Origin: Muscardinus avellanarius
Lineage: Eukaryota > Chordata > Mammalia > Rodentia > Gliridae
Assembly (NCBI GenBank): GCA_963383645.1
Contig: OY726563.1
Coordinates: 30,485,575 to 30,549,574 of the forward strand
DNA length: 64,000 nt
Reading direction: 5' to 3'
A model generated the notes under the pieces. The model saw only the letters and a list, made by a program, of their open reading frames with translations, ran no database searches and had not been told where the DNA came from. This document shows, in pieces, positions 9,762 to 20,429 of this stretch. The position numbers and the translations under genes were made by a program. How positions within the stretch are numbered: position 1 is the first letter of the stretch; each line of letters starts with the position of its first letter.

Positions 9762-9973
9762 GGCCGCGCATGGTGGCACATGCTTGTAATCCCCACAATT
9801 GGGAGGCGGAGACAGGAGGATCGCGCATGTTCGAAGTCAGCCGCGCTGGCTTAAGAGACCCTGTTTCCAAATAAAAATATAAAATAGGTCTGGAAGTGTA
9901 GCCGGGAGGTAGAAGGGCTTCCAGGAACCCCAGTACCACCAAAAGAAAAAGAACCCCAGTACCACCAAAAAAA
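9762..9973 (+). repeat. B1-dID type SINE, young subtype
   Basis: CpGs are still present. The target duplication aaaagtgccttga flanks it at about 9748 and 9972. The 3' end carries a duplicated gaaccccagtaccaccaaaa. Confidence 0.9.
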
Positions 9974-9989
9974 AAGTGCCTTGAAAAAA

Positions 9990-11770
9990 GAAAGTAACCA
10001 GTATAAATTTGAACAGAGCACTGAGAGTTGAAAAACGGTTGGAAAAAAAGCTAGAAGACAGAGAAGAGAACAGAAAAATACCCGTCCTGCTTCAGGCTGT
10101 AGCTATAGAAGCCACAGAGGTGCTGTGTTGCCTCACCATGCCAGGTCTGCCTGAATTGCACCTCCTGAGACCCCCAGCAATAAAGCCAATGACTTGAAAC
10201 AAAGCAATTGTAGCTCATTGTAAGCAGTCATCCTCACCTGCAGGAATCTCAACAATGACTTGCAGCAATAGTGGCAGAGCTCATCGTGTATTCCAGGGGC
10301 CCAGAGTGGCACTCAACAATATGGTAAATGAACCAGCTGTACCTACCCAGGAGACCACCCAGGAGAACCACAGGGACTCTCGCAGCAAGTGAGACAATCA
10401 CAGGGTCTGAGAGTTTGCACTTCACCCTGGTGATGGTAGGGATGGATTCTGCTGTCAGACACAGCAGAGTAGCAGATTATCAGACAGACTCCAGGGCCAA
10501 TTAGGCAAAAAGACTTACATTTCCCAAGGTCCATATTCCTAGCAGGGCATTCAGAGATTGCCAGAGACCACCCAATCATGGTGAACAGAGAGAAGACAGA
10601 CCAACCCAGCCTCAGCTATGGGAACAACAAACTCTTGCATATATACTAGGTCTGGTACCAGCAACATTTGCCACCTACACAGGCAGGGAAAGGCACAGAA
10701 TCATAGTCAGAGGAGAGCATGGAAAACTGCGCTTAGAACTAGATCAAGCCGGGCATGGTGGTGCATGCTTGTAATTCCAGTGCTTGGGAGGCTGAGACAG
10801 AAGGATAGCACAGTTTATAAGCCAACCTCAACTACTTAGTGAGGCTCTCAGCTACTAAGCAAGACCCTATTTAAAAAATTATAAAATAGGGCTAGGGTAC
10901 ACGTGTAGCCCAGAGGTAGAATGCCTCTGGGTTCCATACCCAGTACCGGAAAAAAAAAAAAAAAAAAGTAAAACTAGATCAAGCCCCAGTGATATTAGCC
11001 ACCTACATAGATTGAAAGAATTTCAGAACAATGTCTTTTTGAGAGCTCAGAGACCCAGACATGCAGTGGAAAGGTGCCAGTGGCACTCAGCACCTGCACA
11101 GAAAGAGACATCAAGCCAGGGTTCCAATCACTGAAGGAGACCAATAAGTGGGACTATAAACTAACTTCATTGATATACGTTATAGAGCAAATGAGAGTGC
11201 TTGGAACATGCTCAAGAACCTATTATAGGTTGTGAACTTTAAACAGCTGAAAGAATTCAAGTATACCCAGGAGATCTACAGGGGCCAAGTCTACTCAGTA
11301 TTCATATATTTGTAGTGTTATATTGTTTTGTTGATATTTTGTTTTGTTTATTGTTATTTTATGTGTGTGTTTGTGTGCTTTAATGTTTGCTCTCTTCCAT
11401 ACCATCCATACCACTGTTACAAGCTTCCTCTCTCACACATTTTTATTCTCTTCTCTCTGTCCCTTTCTTTTTTCTTTTTTTTTCTTTTCTTTGTGTTGTA
11501 TTAAATCCACTTCATATCACTATACTAAGTACTCTATTGGTTACTAGAATCCTACTACCTATTCACTATGTCTAATTTCTACTATATATTACCTTACCAA
11601 ACTCAAATTCTCATTCTATTCAATTTTATATGCTACTTTATTCTTGCATTTGGTACTTCATCACATTCCTCCACACTATTGGATACAACACAACTTACCC
11701 TTGTATATACTAGCTAACACCTATAGAGTGAAAGCAAGCTATCAAAAGCAACAAAGATTCAAACTTAAGA
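9990..11770 (+). repeat. L1 5' UTR region
   Basis: This non-coding stretch precedes the ORF1 remnant. The phrase nearest gccacctacacaggcag (10666) recurs as gccacctacatagattg (10998), suggesting monomer-like structure. A SINE interrupts it at 10749. From about 11340 to 11730 it becomes pyrimidine-rich. Confidence 0.55.
10749..10969 (+). repeat. B1-dID type SINE
   Basis: A full-length copy flanked by aactagatcaag (10736 and 10973 areas). Confidence 0.92.
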
Positions 11771-12800
11771 AACCTGAAATTATTAAAAGGAGGATAGCAA
11801 GGAATCAATGAGCTCCCACAACCTCACAAACAGAGAACTGGACAAGACAGAATTGTAGAGATCTCCAGAAGGACAAATCAGAAATATAATAGTATATAAA
11901 TATAATAGTAGAAATGGTGCAGTATTTTCTAAAAGAATTTAGAGAGAGCCTGAAAGAAATGAAAAAATAAAGAATCTGACACCTGAACGGGAATCAGAAA
12001 GAACCTCTGAAGTTAACGCGAAATCATAGAAATACAGGCATCGATACAAATTATAAACAATAGATTAGATCACATGGGAAATAGAATCTCAGTCTTAGAA
12101 GATGATCACTGCAAAAATGAACCTATAGTATATAATTTAGAAAAAAAAATTTGACAGCATGAATTGGACATCGAAGAGTTATGGACCCATTTTAAAGACA
12201 CTAACCTAAGAATAATAGGCATAAAAGAGGGAATAAAAGGTGAAACCAAAGGGATTAACAATCTCTTCAAAAATATCAGAAAAATTTCCAGACATAAAAA
12301 GATGTTGATACACAGAGAGGAGACTTATAGACTTATAGGGGGTTATAGAACCCCCTTTAAACAATATCAGAGAAAAGGTTCACCAAGCTACATAATAGTG
12401 AAACTAACATGGAAGCCAAGAAGAGAATCTTAAAGGCAACAAAATCACATTTACAATTGACCTTCAGAGGCAAACCAATTGAAATCTTTCTGACTTCCCA
12501 AACCAAGTCATGAAAGCCAGGGTGGCCTGGAACAGTATATTCCAAACTCTGAAAGAATATAACTTACAGCCAAAAGTTTTCTACCCAGCAAAACTATGTT
12601 TCAAGTTCAACAAGGAAAGAAAAATCTTCCACGACAAACAGAAGCTGAAAGAATGTGTCTTCCAAACCTGCACTAGATAAAATACTCAAAGAGATTAACT
12701 ACAAAGAATAAATGAGTTATACATTACATGACAGAAACAGAGAAACAATAATTCTCATCAAGCAAACAGTAAGCAAAGAAGAACAAAAACTACCTCAAAC
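11771..12800 (+). pseudogene. L1 ORF1 remnant
   Basis: Degraded plus-strand sequence carries an ORF1p-type central block at 12164-12300 (LWTHFKDTNLRIIGIKEG). It is followed by a conserved C-terminal block at 12440-12690 (acaaaatcacatttacaatt through aaaactatgtttcaagttca). Stops and frameshifts mean no ORF1 protein is made. Confidence 0.75.
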
Positions 12801-12809
12801 AGAAGATAA

Positions 12810-13018
12810 AACTTTTTTTTTTGCAGGCCTGGGGATGGAACACAGAGGCATTTGAACTCTGAGCTACACCCCCTTCCCAATTTTTTTCTTTATTTTGAAA
12901 CAGGGTCTCACTGTGTTGTGGAGAGCCTCACTAAGTAGTTGAGGCTGTTCACAAACCGCGATCTTCCGGTCTCAGCCTCCCAAATTCTGGGAATACAAGC
13001 GTGCGCCACCACACCTGA
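12810..13018 (-). repeat. B1-dID type SINE inside the L1
   Basis: It interrupts L1 between ORF1 and ORF2. Flanks agaagataaaact and agaagttaaaact are its target duplication. Confidence 0.92.
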
Positions 13019-14790
13019 CCAGAAGTTAAAACTTTAAATGTTAGGAATTAAAAATCATCTCTCCATAATCATGATGAACATGAATTGCCTAAATTCCCCA
13101 ATAAAAAGACATAACAAGGCAAAATGGATTAAAAAGCAAACCATCTATATGCTGCTTACAAGAAATACACCTTACAAGTAAAGATAGAGATGAACTAAAG
13201 GTGAAAAGCTGAAGCAAGGTAATCCATGTCAATGGAGTTCAATGGAAGACAAGCAGGAGTAGCCACTATGATATAAGACAAGTTAGACTTCAAGCCAAAA
13301 CCTAATAGAAGAGACAAAGCAGCTCATTTTTTTACTGGGAAAAGGAAAAATCTAGCAAGAGAAAATAATGATAATCAACTTTTATTTCTCAAACATAGGT
13401 GTAGCCACTTTTATAAACTCTTTGTGACATTAAGTCACACATAGATCCTAATATAGCAATACTGAAAGACTTCAACACTCCTCTCACACCACTCGACAAT
13501 TCTTCTAGACAAAAGATATCTCAGATATAAAGAAAAAATAAACCAAATGGACCTATTGGACACATACAAAATATTCTGCCCAACTACAGTAGAGTTTACA
13601 TTTTTCTCAACTTCATAGAACCTTTTCCAAAAGAAACTACATCCTTTGCCACAATGTGAGCACTAGAAAGTTTTTAAAATGTGACATAACGCTTTGTGTC
13701 TTTTCAGACCACAATGGAATGAAACTAAAAATCAACTCTAAGAAGACCTAGAGTAACCAAATAAACACATGGAGACTAAATACTGCTGAATCAGAAATGG
13801 GTAATAAAAGAAGTAAGGGGTAAAATCAAGAAATTTCTAGAAACAAATGAAAATAGACACAGAACTTATCAAAACCTCAGGGACATCCTGAAAACAATAT
13901 TAAGAGAAAAATTTATAGCATTGAGTGTACACATAAGAACAAAAAAATCACCAAATAATTAACCTAATGACACACCTTAAAGCCCTTGAAAAATAGGAAT
14001 AGTCTAACACTAAAGATGGAAGATAGGAAATTATTAAAATCAAGCAGAAAATAAACAAAACCAAAACCTGGTTTCTAAAACACAAACATAAACTAGAAAG
14101 ATAAACCACTAGCCACCCTAACCAAAAGGAAGTAATCTAATCAATACAAATTATTAAAGTAAGAGATGAAAAAGGAGATATTACACTGACAGCATGGTAA
14201 TACACATTTCTAGATACATTTATAGATACATTCAACCTTCCTAAAGAGAGTCAAGAAGATATAGAAACTTTAAGCTGACCCATAGGAATCAAGGAGATCA
14301 AGGTAGCAATAAAGAGCCTACCAGCAAACAAATGCCCAGGACCAGATGATTTTCCAAGTGAATTTTATAAAACCTTTATAGAAGAACTAATTCCAATACT
14401 CCTCAATATATTACATGAAATAAAAAGACAGAACTCTCCCAAATACATTCTACAAAGCCAACATCACATTAATAAAAAATAAAAACAGCTCAAGAAAACT
14501 TTAGACCTATATTGTTAGTAAACTTAGACACAAAACTGCTAAACAAAATACTAGCAACACACATTCAAAACTATATCAAGAAAATCATACACCATGACCA
14601 AGTAGGATTCATCCCAATAATGTAAGGCTTGTTCAATATACAAAAAACAATTCAAGTAAGTCATCACTTAAACAGAACCAAAGACAAAACTGACAACCAT
14701 TTCAATAGATGCTGAAAAAGTGTTTGACAAAATCAAACATCAGTTTATGCTAAAAGCACTGCAGGGAATCAGAATAGAAGAAAGACAAAA
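13019..14790 (+). pseudogene. L1 ORF2 remnant (endonuclease and first half of RT)
   Basis: Translation with frameshifts follows ORF2p: an endonuclease start near 13120-13180 (LLTRNTPYK-like), then the EN core. The RT fingers follow at 14300-14790, with blocks such as [14 protein letters not shown] and ISIDAEKVFDKI. The reverse transcriptase breaks off after ALQGIRIEE, before its catalytic FADD block. Dead element. Confidence 0.8.
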
Positions 14791-15098
14791 CAGATCCTCT
14801 CCCTAATATGTACAAGCTAGGGAGAAAAAGGGTCAAAGGAGGAACTCTATAGGAGGAAAGAGAAACCACAGATGAGCAAATAAGCCAATCTAACTGAGGG
14901 AGATGAGAGGGTGAAAGAGAGAAATTCACTAATGCACATTTATAAACAATCAGTAAGCCACATATGAAAAGGAGGGGGGTGCAGTGAATAGGGTGGTAAT
15001 TGGGGAAGGACTATATAAGTGATGTGTGCATGTTTGTCTCTACCATCTTGTACCCCATTAAGATACATGATTACAATGCACCAATAAAAAATTCTTTT
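14791..15098 (+). repeat. L1 3' UTR and tail
   Basis: Plus-strand 3' end: purine-rich stretch 14815-14980, taccatcttgtaccccatta, and the terminal caatgcaccaataaaaaa. It directly abuts the ORF2 break, so the distal half of ORF2 is missing. Confidence 0.85.
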
Positions 15099-15104
15099 CT
15101 CCAA

Positions 15105-15168
15105 AGTATATGTTCAATCTTTAGATTATAGCTGAAAGAATGCTGATGGATACAAAAATGGTACCAAT
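15105..15168 (+). repeat. ERVL-MaLR 5' LTR, 3' end only
   Basis: This segment matches 17095-17150, the end of the LTR below (gttcaatctttagatt ... gaatg.t.atg.ataca). Internal sequence follows immediately. The rest of the LTR is missing, replaced by the L1. Confidence 0.6.
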
Positions 15169-16724
15169 GAAGTGGTATTGCTGATATATCTAAGTCTAGC
15201 CATGTGGATTGTTACTCTTAAGAGATGTTTTAGTGAGAGGAAAGTAGGACTAAAATGTAGCAAGTAAGGCTGACAGTAGAGACTGTGCTCTGGAGATTAT
15301 AGAGGACAAAGATGATTCCATAAGGAGTAGAGACCAAATGTATTATATTTTAGAAAATTACTTATCTACATTTTGCCCATGTCCTGAAACTTGGTGTGAC
15401 ACCAAATTTAAAGATAATGGGCTGATTAAATTGGCAAAGAAAATCTCAAAAGAGGAAAATATTCAAACTGCATTATGGATATTGATTTCCATGTTCAATG
15501 AACAGTACACCAATTTGGGGAGCAGAAAGTAAAGCACAGAGATTTTTAAAGATTTTCATTTTGGACAGAAAGGTATGTGTAAAGCTGTAGCTTAGAAAGA
15601 TGATTTAATGGAAGGAAGGAAGATGGCTGAAAGGAAAGAGAAAGCAGTAGCCATGATGGAAGCAGGGCCAGTGATGGCCATGATGGGATGGAGTCAGCAG
15701 TTGGAGTTGGGACAAGTGTGGGACCTAGATGAAGTTGGGATGAGTGGCGGCCTATGATTGAAAAGGCCCCAGCAATTCAGGCATGGTAGCGCACACTGTA
15801 ATCCCAGTACTTAAGTGCCTAAGACAATAGGATCGCAGGTTCGCAGTCTCAGCTACTTAGTGAGGCCTGCCACAACTTAGTGAGACCCTGTCTTAAAACG
15901 AAGAATAACAAAATAGGTATGGGAGTGTAGCCCAGAGGTAGAATTCTCCTGGATTCCATCCCCAGTACTACAAAAGAAAAAGAAGGCCCCAACAACAATG
16001 ATTAAGGAGGACGTGACTATTTTTCTGTTGTTCGCTTTCTTGGAGCCCAGGTAAGCTGATTTTGTAAGAAAAAGGGGGTCATGGAGGCTTCCCTCAGATT
16101 TCAAAGGAAGGTCTGGAAGTCTGAGCAACATGTTACAGGGTTGGAATCCCTGAAAGCAGGCCAAATAGGGCATTTTGTGAAATTATGGGGATGAAGCCAA
16201 GATTGCAATAACAAAACTCAAGATTTAAAAATGCCAAAAACATGGAATGATTGTGAGGAAGGCTGTTAGCTTTGAGCCATGGAGCAAGGCTGAAAAAGGC
16301 AGTAAACCACCCATTGCAATCAGCCAGGTTGCAGGGGCAGGGTAGCTGAGACCCTTGGAGATCACTTCTCACTACCTTGTGTCCTGGATATCAGAATTGG
16401 AGCTGCAAGGTCAAATGCTTGCCCTGCTGGCTTTTGTTACTATTCTGGTTTCATCTTTTTTTTTTCTATGACCCCATTTCTCTCTTTGGGACTGCAAATG
16501 TTACTCTTTGCTTTTGTATATTGAATGTATGTAACTTGCTTTTTTTTTTATCTTCATTGTCTTTTACAGCGGTACACACAAAAGTTCACCTTGAGTCTCA
16601 GAGGAGATTTTGGACTTCAGGAATTTTCAGAAATGCTGGATCTGTTAAAATGGTGAGAACTACTGGAGAGGATTAAATGCATTTTTCATTCTGAGCTGGA
16701 AATGAGCTTTCTTGGGCCTGGGGC
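15169..16724 (+). repeat. ERVL-MaLR internal region remnant
   Basis: About 1.5 kb lies between the two LTR pieces and starts atggtaccaatgaagtggta, the usual form of a MaLR internal start. Short frames such as 15338-15532 have no recognisable domain. A SINE is inserted at 15776. Confidence 0.5.
15776..15981 (+). repeat. B1-dID type SINE
   Basis: The duplicated target is aaggcccca(g/a)caa on both sides (15763 and 15983 areas). Confidence 0.88.
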
Positions 16725-17150
16725 AAAATGTGATAGTTAGATATAAATGTCCCCTAAAGAGCTCATTTATTAATATTCAGGGGCAATATGATTGAGTCAT
16801 GACAGTTGTAATTACAGAAGTGGATAAATCTATTATAATGGATTTACCTGGATTTACCCGGGTGGTATATGTAGGCCTGTATGGTATGGCTAGAGGAAGT
16901 GGTCCCTGAGGGTGTGGCCTTGGAGATTAATATATGGATCCTCCCCCTATAACACACACTCTTTCATTTCCAACCTCCATGATATGAACACAGTCCAAGT
17001 GCTCTCCCTTTCTCAGTTTTCTGTTGTAATGCCCTGAGACCCAAGGTCTCTGTAATCATATGGACTGAACCAGAAACCATAATAAAATAAATCTTCTTTT
17101 CTTTATGTGGTCAATCTTTAGATTTAGCTTCAAGAATGTTCATGAATACA
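16725..17150 (+). repeat. ERVL-MaLR (ORR1/MT/MST-like) LTR
   Basis: It runs from tgtgatagttagatataaat through the conserved centre (ggctagaggaagtggtccct). An aataaa pair follows at 17081-17092, then the 3' end. Confidence 0.7.
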
Positions 17151-17216
17151 GGGATAAGGCGCTTGCTTAACAATGCCTGATGCCTGGAGTTCAATTCCTA
17201 ACTCTGCAAAAGAAGA
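17151..17216 (+). repeat. ID-type SINE
   Basis: A tRNA-like unit, gggataaggcgcttgcttaa ... ggagttcaattcctaactc, with its A-rich tail grading into the GAA repeat. Confidence 0.65.
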
Positions 17217-17345
17217 GAAAGAAGAAGAAGAAGAAGAAGAAGAAGAAGAAGAAGAAGAAGAAGAAGAAGAAGAAGAAGAAGAAGAAGAAGAAGAAGAAGA
17301 AGAAGGAAGAAGAGGAGGAGGAGGAGGAGGAGGAGGAGGAGGAAA
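17217..17345 (+). repeat. (GAA)n then (GGA)n microsatellite
   Basis: About 30 GAA units (to 17308) followed by about 11 GGA units. This is a 130-bp purine-only strand that apparently grew from the ID tail. Confidence 0.95.
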
Positions 17346-17379
17346 GAAGAATGAAAGAGAAAAAAGTAAAAGAATAGCA

Positions 17380-17868
17380 ATAGTTATAGCAAAAGATGCT
17401 GAACCTCACTAATCGTCAGTGAAATGTAAATCAAGTCCACAATGGGATATCACCTCATAACTCTAAAATGGGTATTATCAAAATGAAAAAAGGTAAAATT
17501 AGGTAAAGAAGTGGAAAAAGGGGAACTTATGCAAACCTTTGGTGGCAATATAAATGGGTATAGCCATTACAGAAAACATTATGTGAATTCTTTAAAATAT
17601 TAAAAATGAATAACGGTAGTATCCATTAATCTCACTACTAAATGTATACAATTGCAGGATATTAAATCAACCCAGATGTCCAGCAGTAAGTTAATGAATA
17701 AAAAATGATAATAAATAATGGAATAAAAAAGCCAGACACATAAAAATGATGTATGATTTCTCTTATATGTAGAGTTTAAAATATTCAAACTCATAGAAGC
17801 AGAGAACAAAATGATAATTGTCAGACACCAAGGAGATATGCAGTTGTTGGTTAAAGTGTATAAAGTTA
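17380..17868 (+). repeat. old L1 3' end
   Basis: The order of the terminal ORF2/3' region is kept on plus (ctgaacctcactaatcgtca, aatgggatatcacctcataa, aacccagatgtccagcag). All frames are broken. Confidence 0.75.
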
Positions 17869-18078
17869 GCTGGGTACAGTGAAGCATGCCTCTAATCCCA
17901 ATATTTGGAAGGCTGAGACGGGAGGATCACAGGTTCAAGGACAGCCTTAGTAACCTCATGAGGTCTTCTGCAATTTAATAAGACCCTATTTCCAAATAAG
18001 AAATTACATAAGCTTGTGGGTGTAGCTTGGAGGTAGAATACCCCAAGGTTCAATCCCCAGTACCTCAAAAAATAAAAA
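17869..18078 (+). repeat. B1-dID type SINE, diverged
   Basis: The head gctgggtacagtgaagcatg and tail ggttcaatccccagtacctc are both visible. Confidence 0.85.
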
Positions 18079-18235
18079 AGTATACAAATTTTCAGCTATG
18101 CAAGAATAACATGTTCTGGAAATTGAATGTACAATATTGTGAATATAGTTTATAATATTGTGTACTGCAAGTTTGCCTGGATGCTTGATCTTAAGTGTTC
18201 TGGGCATACACATAAAAAAAGAATGTATAATAACC

Positions 18236-18300
18236 TGTGAATGCAGCTTAGTGATCCAGTGCTTGCCTTTCATTTATAATTTTCAATCACCAGCACAATG
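18236..18300 (+). repeat. ID-type SINE fragment
   Basis: tgcagcttagtgatccagtgcttgcc is the A-box end of an ID unit. It is degenerate at the 3' side, then the CA repeat follows. Confidence 0.5.

Positions 18301-18339
<39 letters not shown>
18301..18339. repeat. (CA)n microsatellite
   Basis: About 19 CA units. Confidence 0.95.
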
Positions 18340-18341
<2 letters not shown>

Positions 18342-18965
18342 TGAATATATTCATGATTTCAGAAATATATTATCAATCAATCAAGCAACCAACCAACCAG
18401 TTTCAGTCCTAAACCCTTCAAATAGCTTGAAACTAAGATGTCTAAGGATGGTTGCTTTGAGGAAGAATATAAAGTACAAGAAAATAAAATGGAGTATCAT
18501 TATTTTGGCTATAGATTTAAAGCTTTGGTTGCCAAAAATAATTGTAATTATTTTATTTAAATTTTAATACAATTGGAGCTATACATGTTTACTTCTATTC
18601 AGCTTACTGTTGAGATTCATCACATGTAATAACTGACATTACTAGATAATTTTTAAAGAGTAATTATTTTATTTATGGCTTATGTACTTTTACAGACAAA
18701 TGTATTTTTACAAATAATTAAAATGATACAACTCTAGATACTACAAAAATGTGAGAAAAGCATGAATGAATGCTTCTCTCATAGATAAAAAATTCTGCAA
18801 TATTTATGAACCCAAAGCAGAAGTTCATTTAGAAATGCTTATAAATATTAGATGTTGAATGTACAAATGCTGTCAGTGAAAGTTGTACATTCACTGTAAT
18901 ACCATATCATATATTCTGATAGATGCATAAAATGAGAGCAAAAGAAAGCCAAGCACTAATTGAAA
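18340..18965. other. AT-rich DNA downstream of FAM47
   Basis: No coding signal is visible. TTTATT at 18668-18673 would be an AATAAA on minus, about 300 nt past the FAM47 stop. It is one of a few AT-rich candidates for its polyadenylation signal. Confidence 0.4.
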
Positions 18966-18970
18966 ACTGT

Positions 18971-20236
18971 CTAGACATCTTCATCTTCATTTTCCAGCAT
19001 TGCATGCATTTGAACTGCTTTTGGTATAGGAGTGTTAACAGAGTCATAATTCCATCCCTTCCTGATAAACAACTTCTCAAGAATATCCGGCATATTGTAG
19101 CCCTTGCTTACAATGAAATCTTTAAAGGCAATTACTCCGTAAAGATCATCAATAACGTCAGGTTGAAGAGTCTTTCTACGTTGAGCTGCAAGTAAGACCT
19201 TGGGGTCAATCAAAGGCTCATTATTTATTAGTTTTTTCCATAGGCTCGGCTTTAGGTACCATGCTCCATACCTCATCTTCACCCAGTTGGGTTTGCAAGG
19301 AGGATTCAGTGGTTTCCGGAATTTCTTCTCAAAGTCTCTTTCCCGTATTGAAAATCTTACCTCCTTTACTTTGTTTAGCTTGCTGCTGGACTTAATTTCG
19401 GAAGGAAGCAGGTTTATTTTCTTCTTGTGATAGTCCTCAAATTTTGGTGTGCACTCGAAGCCAATGTTAAATTGATCCATCATAAACTCTTCATCGATGC
19501 CCAGGTCTCCAAAAGTCTCAACCCATTCACAGAAATCATAGACTCCTTTTGGTATGTACCTAATATTTTGAGAATCGAGCAAATCACTTTTGCTTGGCGT
19601 CTCTTCATGAATTGATTTTTCTCGACGTGATCTAGGCATCTTGTCAGGAGCCGGGAACTCTTCTTTACGAGGACAGTGTTTGGGAACCTTAGCGGGTTCC
19701 TTTGCTACTTTGCTGTGGCCCTCGCAATAAGCCCAGGCGCGCTCCATCTTCTTATCAGGGTCCAGAACTTCTAATGCTTTTCCTAAGATGTCTGCAGGAA
19801 TATCTTCTTCCAGTGTCGGGTAGAGAGCCAAGGGATTCTGGGTGAGGCGGGCCTCAATGTTCTTTACGAAAGCCTGGCGCTCTAGCTGGGCTGCTGAGAG
19901 TTTGGAAAACAGCGCTTTATCCTTAGACAGCTTTCTGCGATTTTGGGGGGGAGCTGGGCGGGAAACTGGGTGAGAAATCGTGGGGAGAAAAGCCTCCTTG
20001 GCGCCGCGAGTGATGAAACCTTCACATGGAGGACAGCCTTTCCTGAAGTCATCTAGCCCTTCCTTCACAAATATCCAGCGCCGGCCGTCCAAGGAGGTGG
20101 GGAACTTCATCAGCATGTTCTTGTGCTTTGCAAAACACTTGGAGGGCAGACGGTCATTATACCTGGGCTTGCAGTTCATGCCCAAGGGCATTGGCTCCAG
20201 TACCCAAGGCCGAAATGGCCGCCTCTGGTCTGCCAT
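18971..20236 (-). CDS. FAM47: FAM47-family protein, single exon, 421 aa
   Basis: This intact frame starts at ATG (20234-20236, G at -3 and +4, a good context) and stops with TAG at 18971. The product has the FAM47 signature. At residues 34-72 is a block with KHKNMLMKFPTSLDGRRW and GCPPCEGF. At about 140-175 is NPLALYPTLEEDIPADIL and WAYCEGHSK. At about 321-345 is YGAWYLKP..WKK and NEPLIDP. It ends in acidic EDEDV. No membrane segment or signal peptide is seen. It lacks the long proline-rich internal repeats of human FAM47A/B/C and is close in length to FAM47E. FAM47 proteins are mainly germline expressed; FAM47E has been linked to PRMT5 and arginine methylation. Because FTHL17-like lies nearby, I take it as the X-linked retrocopy branch (FAM47A/B/C), not autosomal multi-exon FAM47E. 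The exact orthologue is uncertain. Confidence 0.9.
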   Translation of the reverse strand: MADQRRPFRPWVLEPMPLGMNCKPRYNDRLPSKCFAKHKNMLMKFPTSLDGRRWIFVKEGLDDFRKGCPPCEGFITRGAKEAFLPTISHPVSRPAPPQNRRKLSKDKALFSKLSAAQLERQAFVKNIEARLTQNPLALYPTLEEDIPADILGKALEVLDPDKKMERAWAYCEGHSKVAKEPAKVPKHCPRKEEFPAPDKMPRSRREKSIHEETPSKSDLLDSQNIRYIPKGVYDFCEWVETFGDLGIDEEFMMDQFNIGFECTPKFEDYHKKKINLLPSEIKSSSKLNKVKEVRFSIRERDFEKKFRKPLNPPCKPNWVKMRYGAWYLKPSLWKKLINNEPLIDPKVLLAAQRRKTLQPDVIDDLYGVIAFKDFIVSKGYNMPDILEKLFIRKGWNYDSVNTPIPKAVQMHAMLENEDEDV

Positions 20237-20286
20237 AGCTCCAGAGTCACGGACTGATCTTCAGCCTTGTGTTTCCTGGAAGCCAA

Positions 20287-20307
20287 CCTGGTTGCTAGGC
20301 AACCAGG
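20287..20307. promoter_or_regulatory. RFX X-box upstream of FAM47
   Basis: GTTGCTAGGCAAC at 20291-20303 fits the RFX-family X-box (GTTGCC/CTAG/GGCAAC type). It is extended to 9-bp inverted arms, cctggttgc and gcaaccagg, around a 3-bp centre. It lies 55 bp from the FAM47 ATG, a promoter-proximal place. RFX2 drives many spermatid genes. Confidence 0.65.
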
Positions 20308-20312
20308 CTCGT

Positions 20313-20341
20313 TCCGCTGGCCTAACCGCTGGCCTAACCGC
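20313..20341. repeat. short tandem repeat in the FAM47 promoter
   Basis: ccgctggcctaac appears twice in direct succession next to the X-box. Confidence 0.75.
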
Positions 20342-20429
20342 TTCTATCTCTTTCCATTGCACATCTTATTTATTCAGTTTTATTTTTGGACGTTTGTTTC
20401 CTGTTTCAGTCGATTATAGATCTTAATAT

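Noticed and set aside
15338..15532. 64-codon plus frame
   Set aside because: Falls in the MaLR internal remnant and matches no domain I know; length is within chance.
17173..17412. Poly-Glu, poly-Lys and poly-Ser frames over the GAA repeat
   Set aside because: Pure microsatellite translation.
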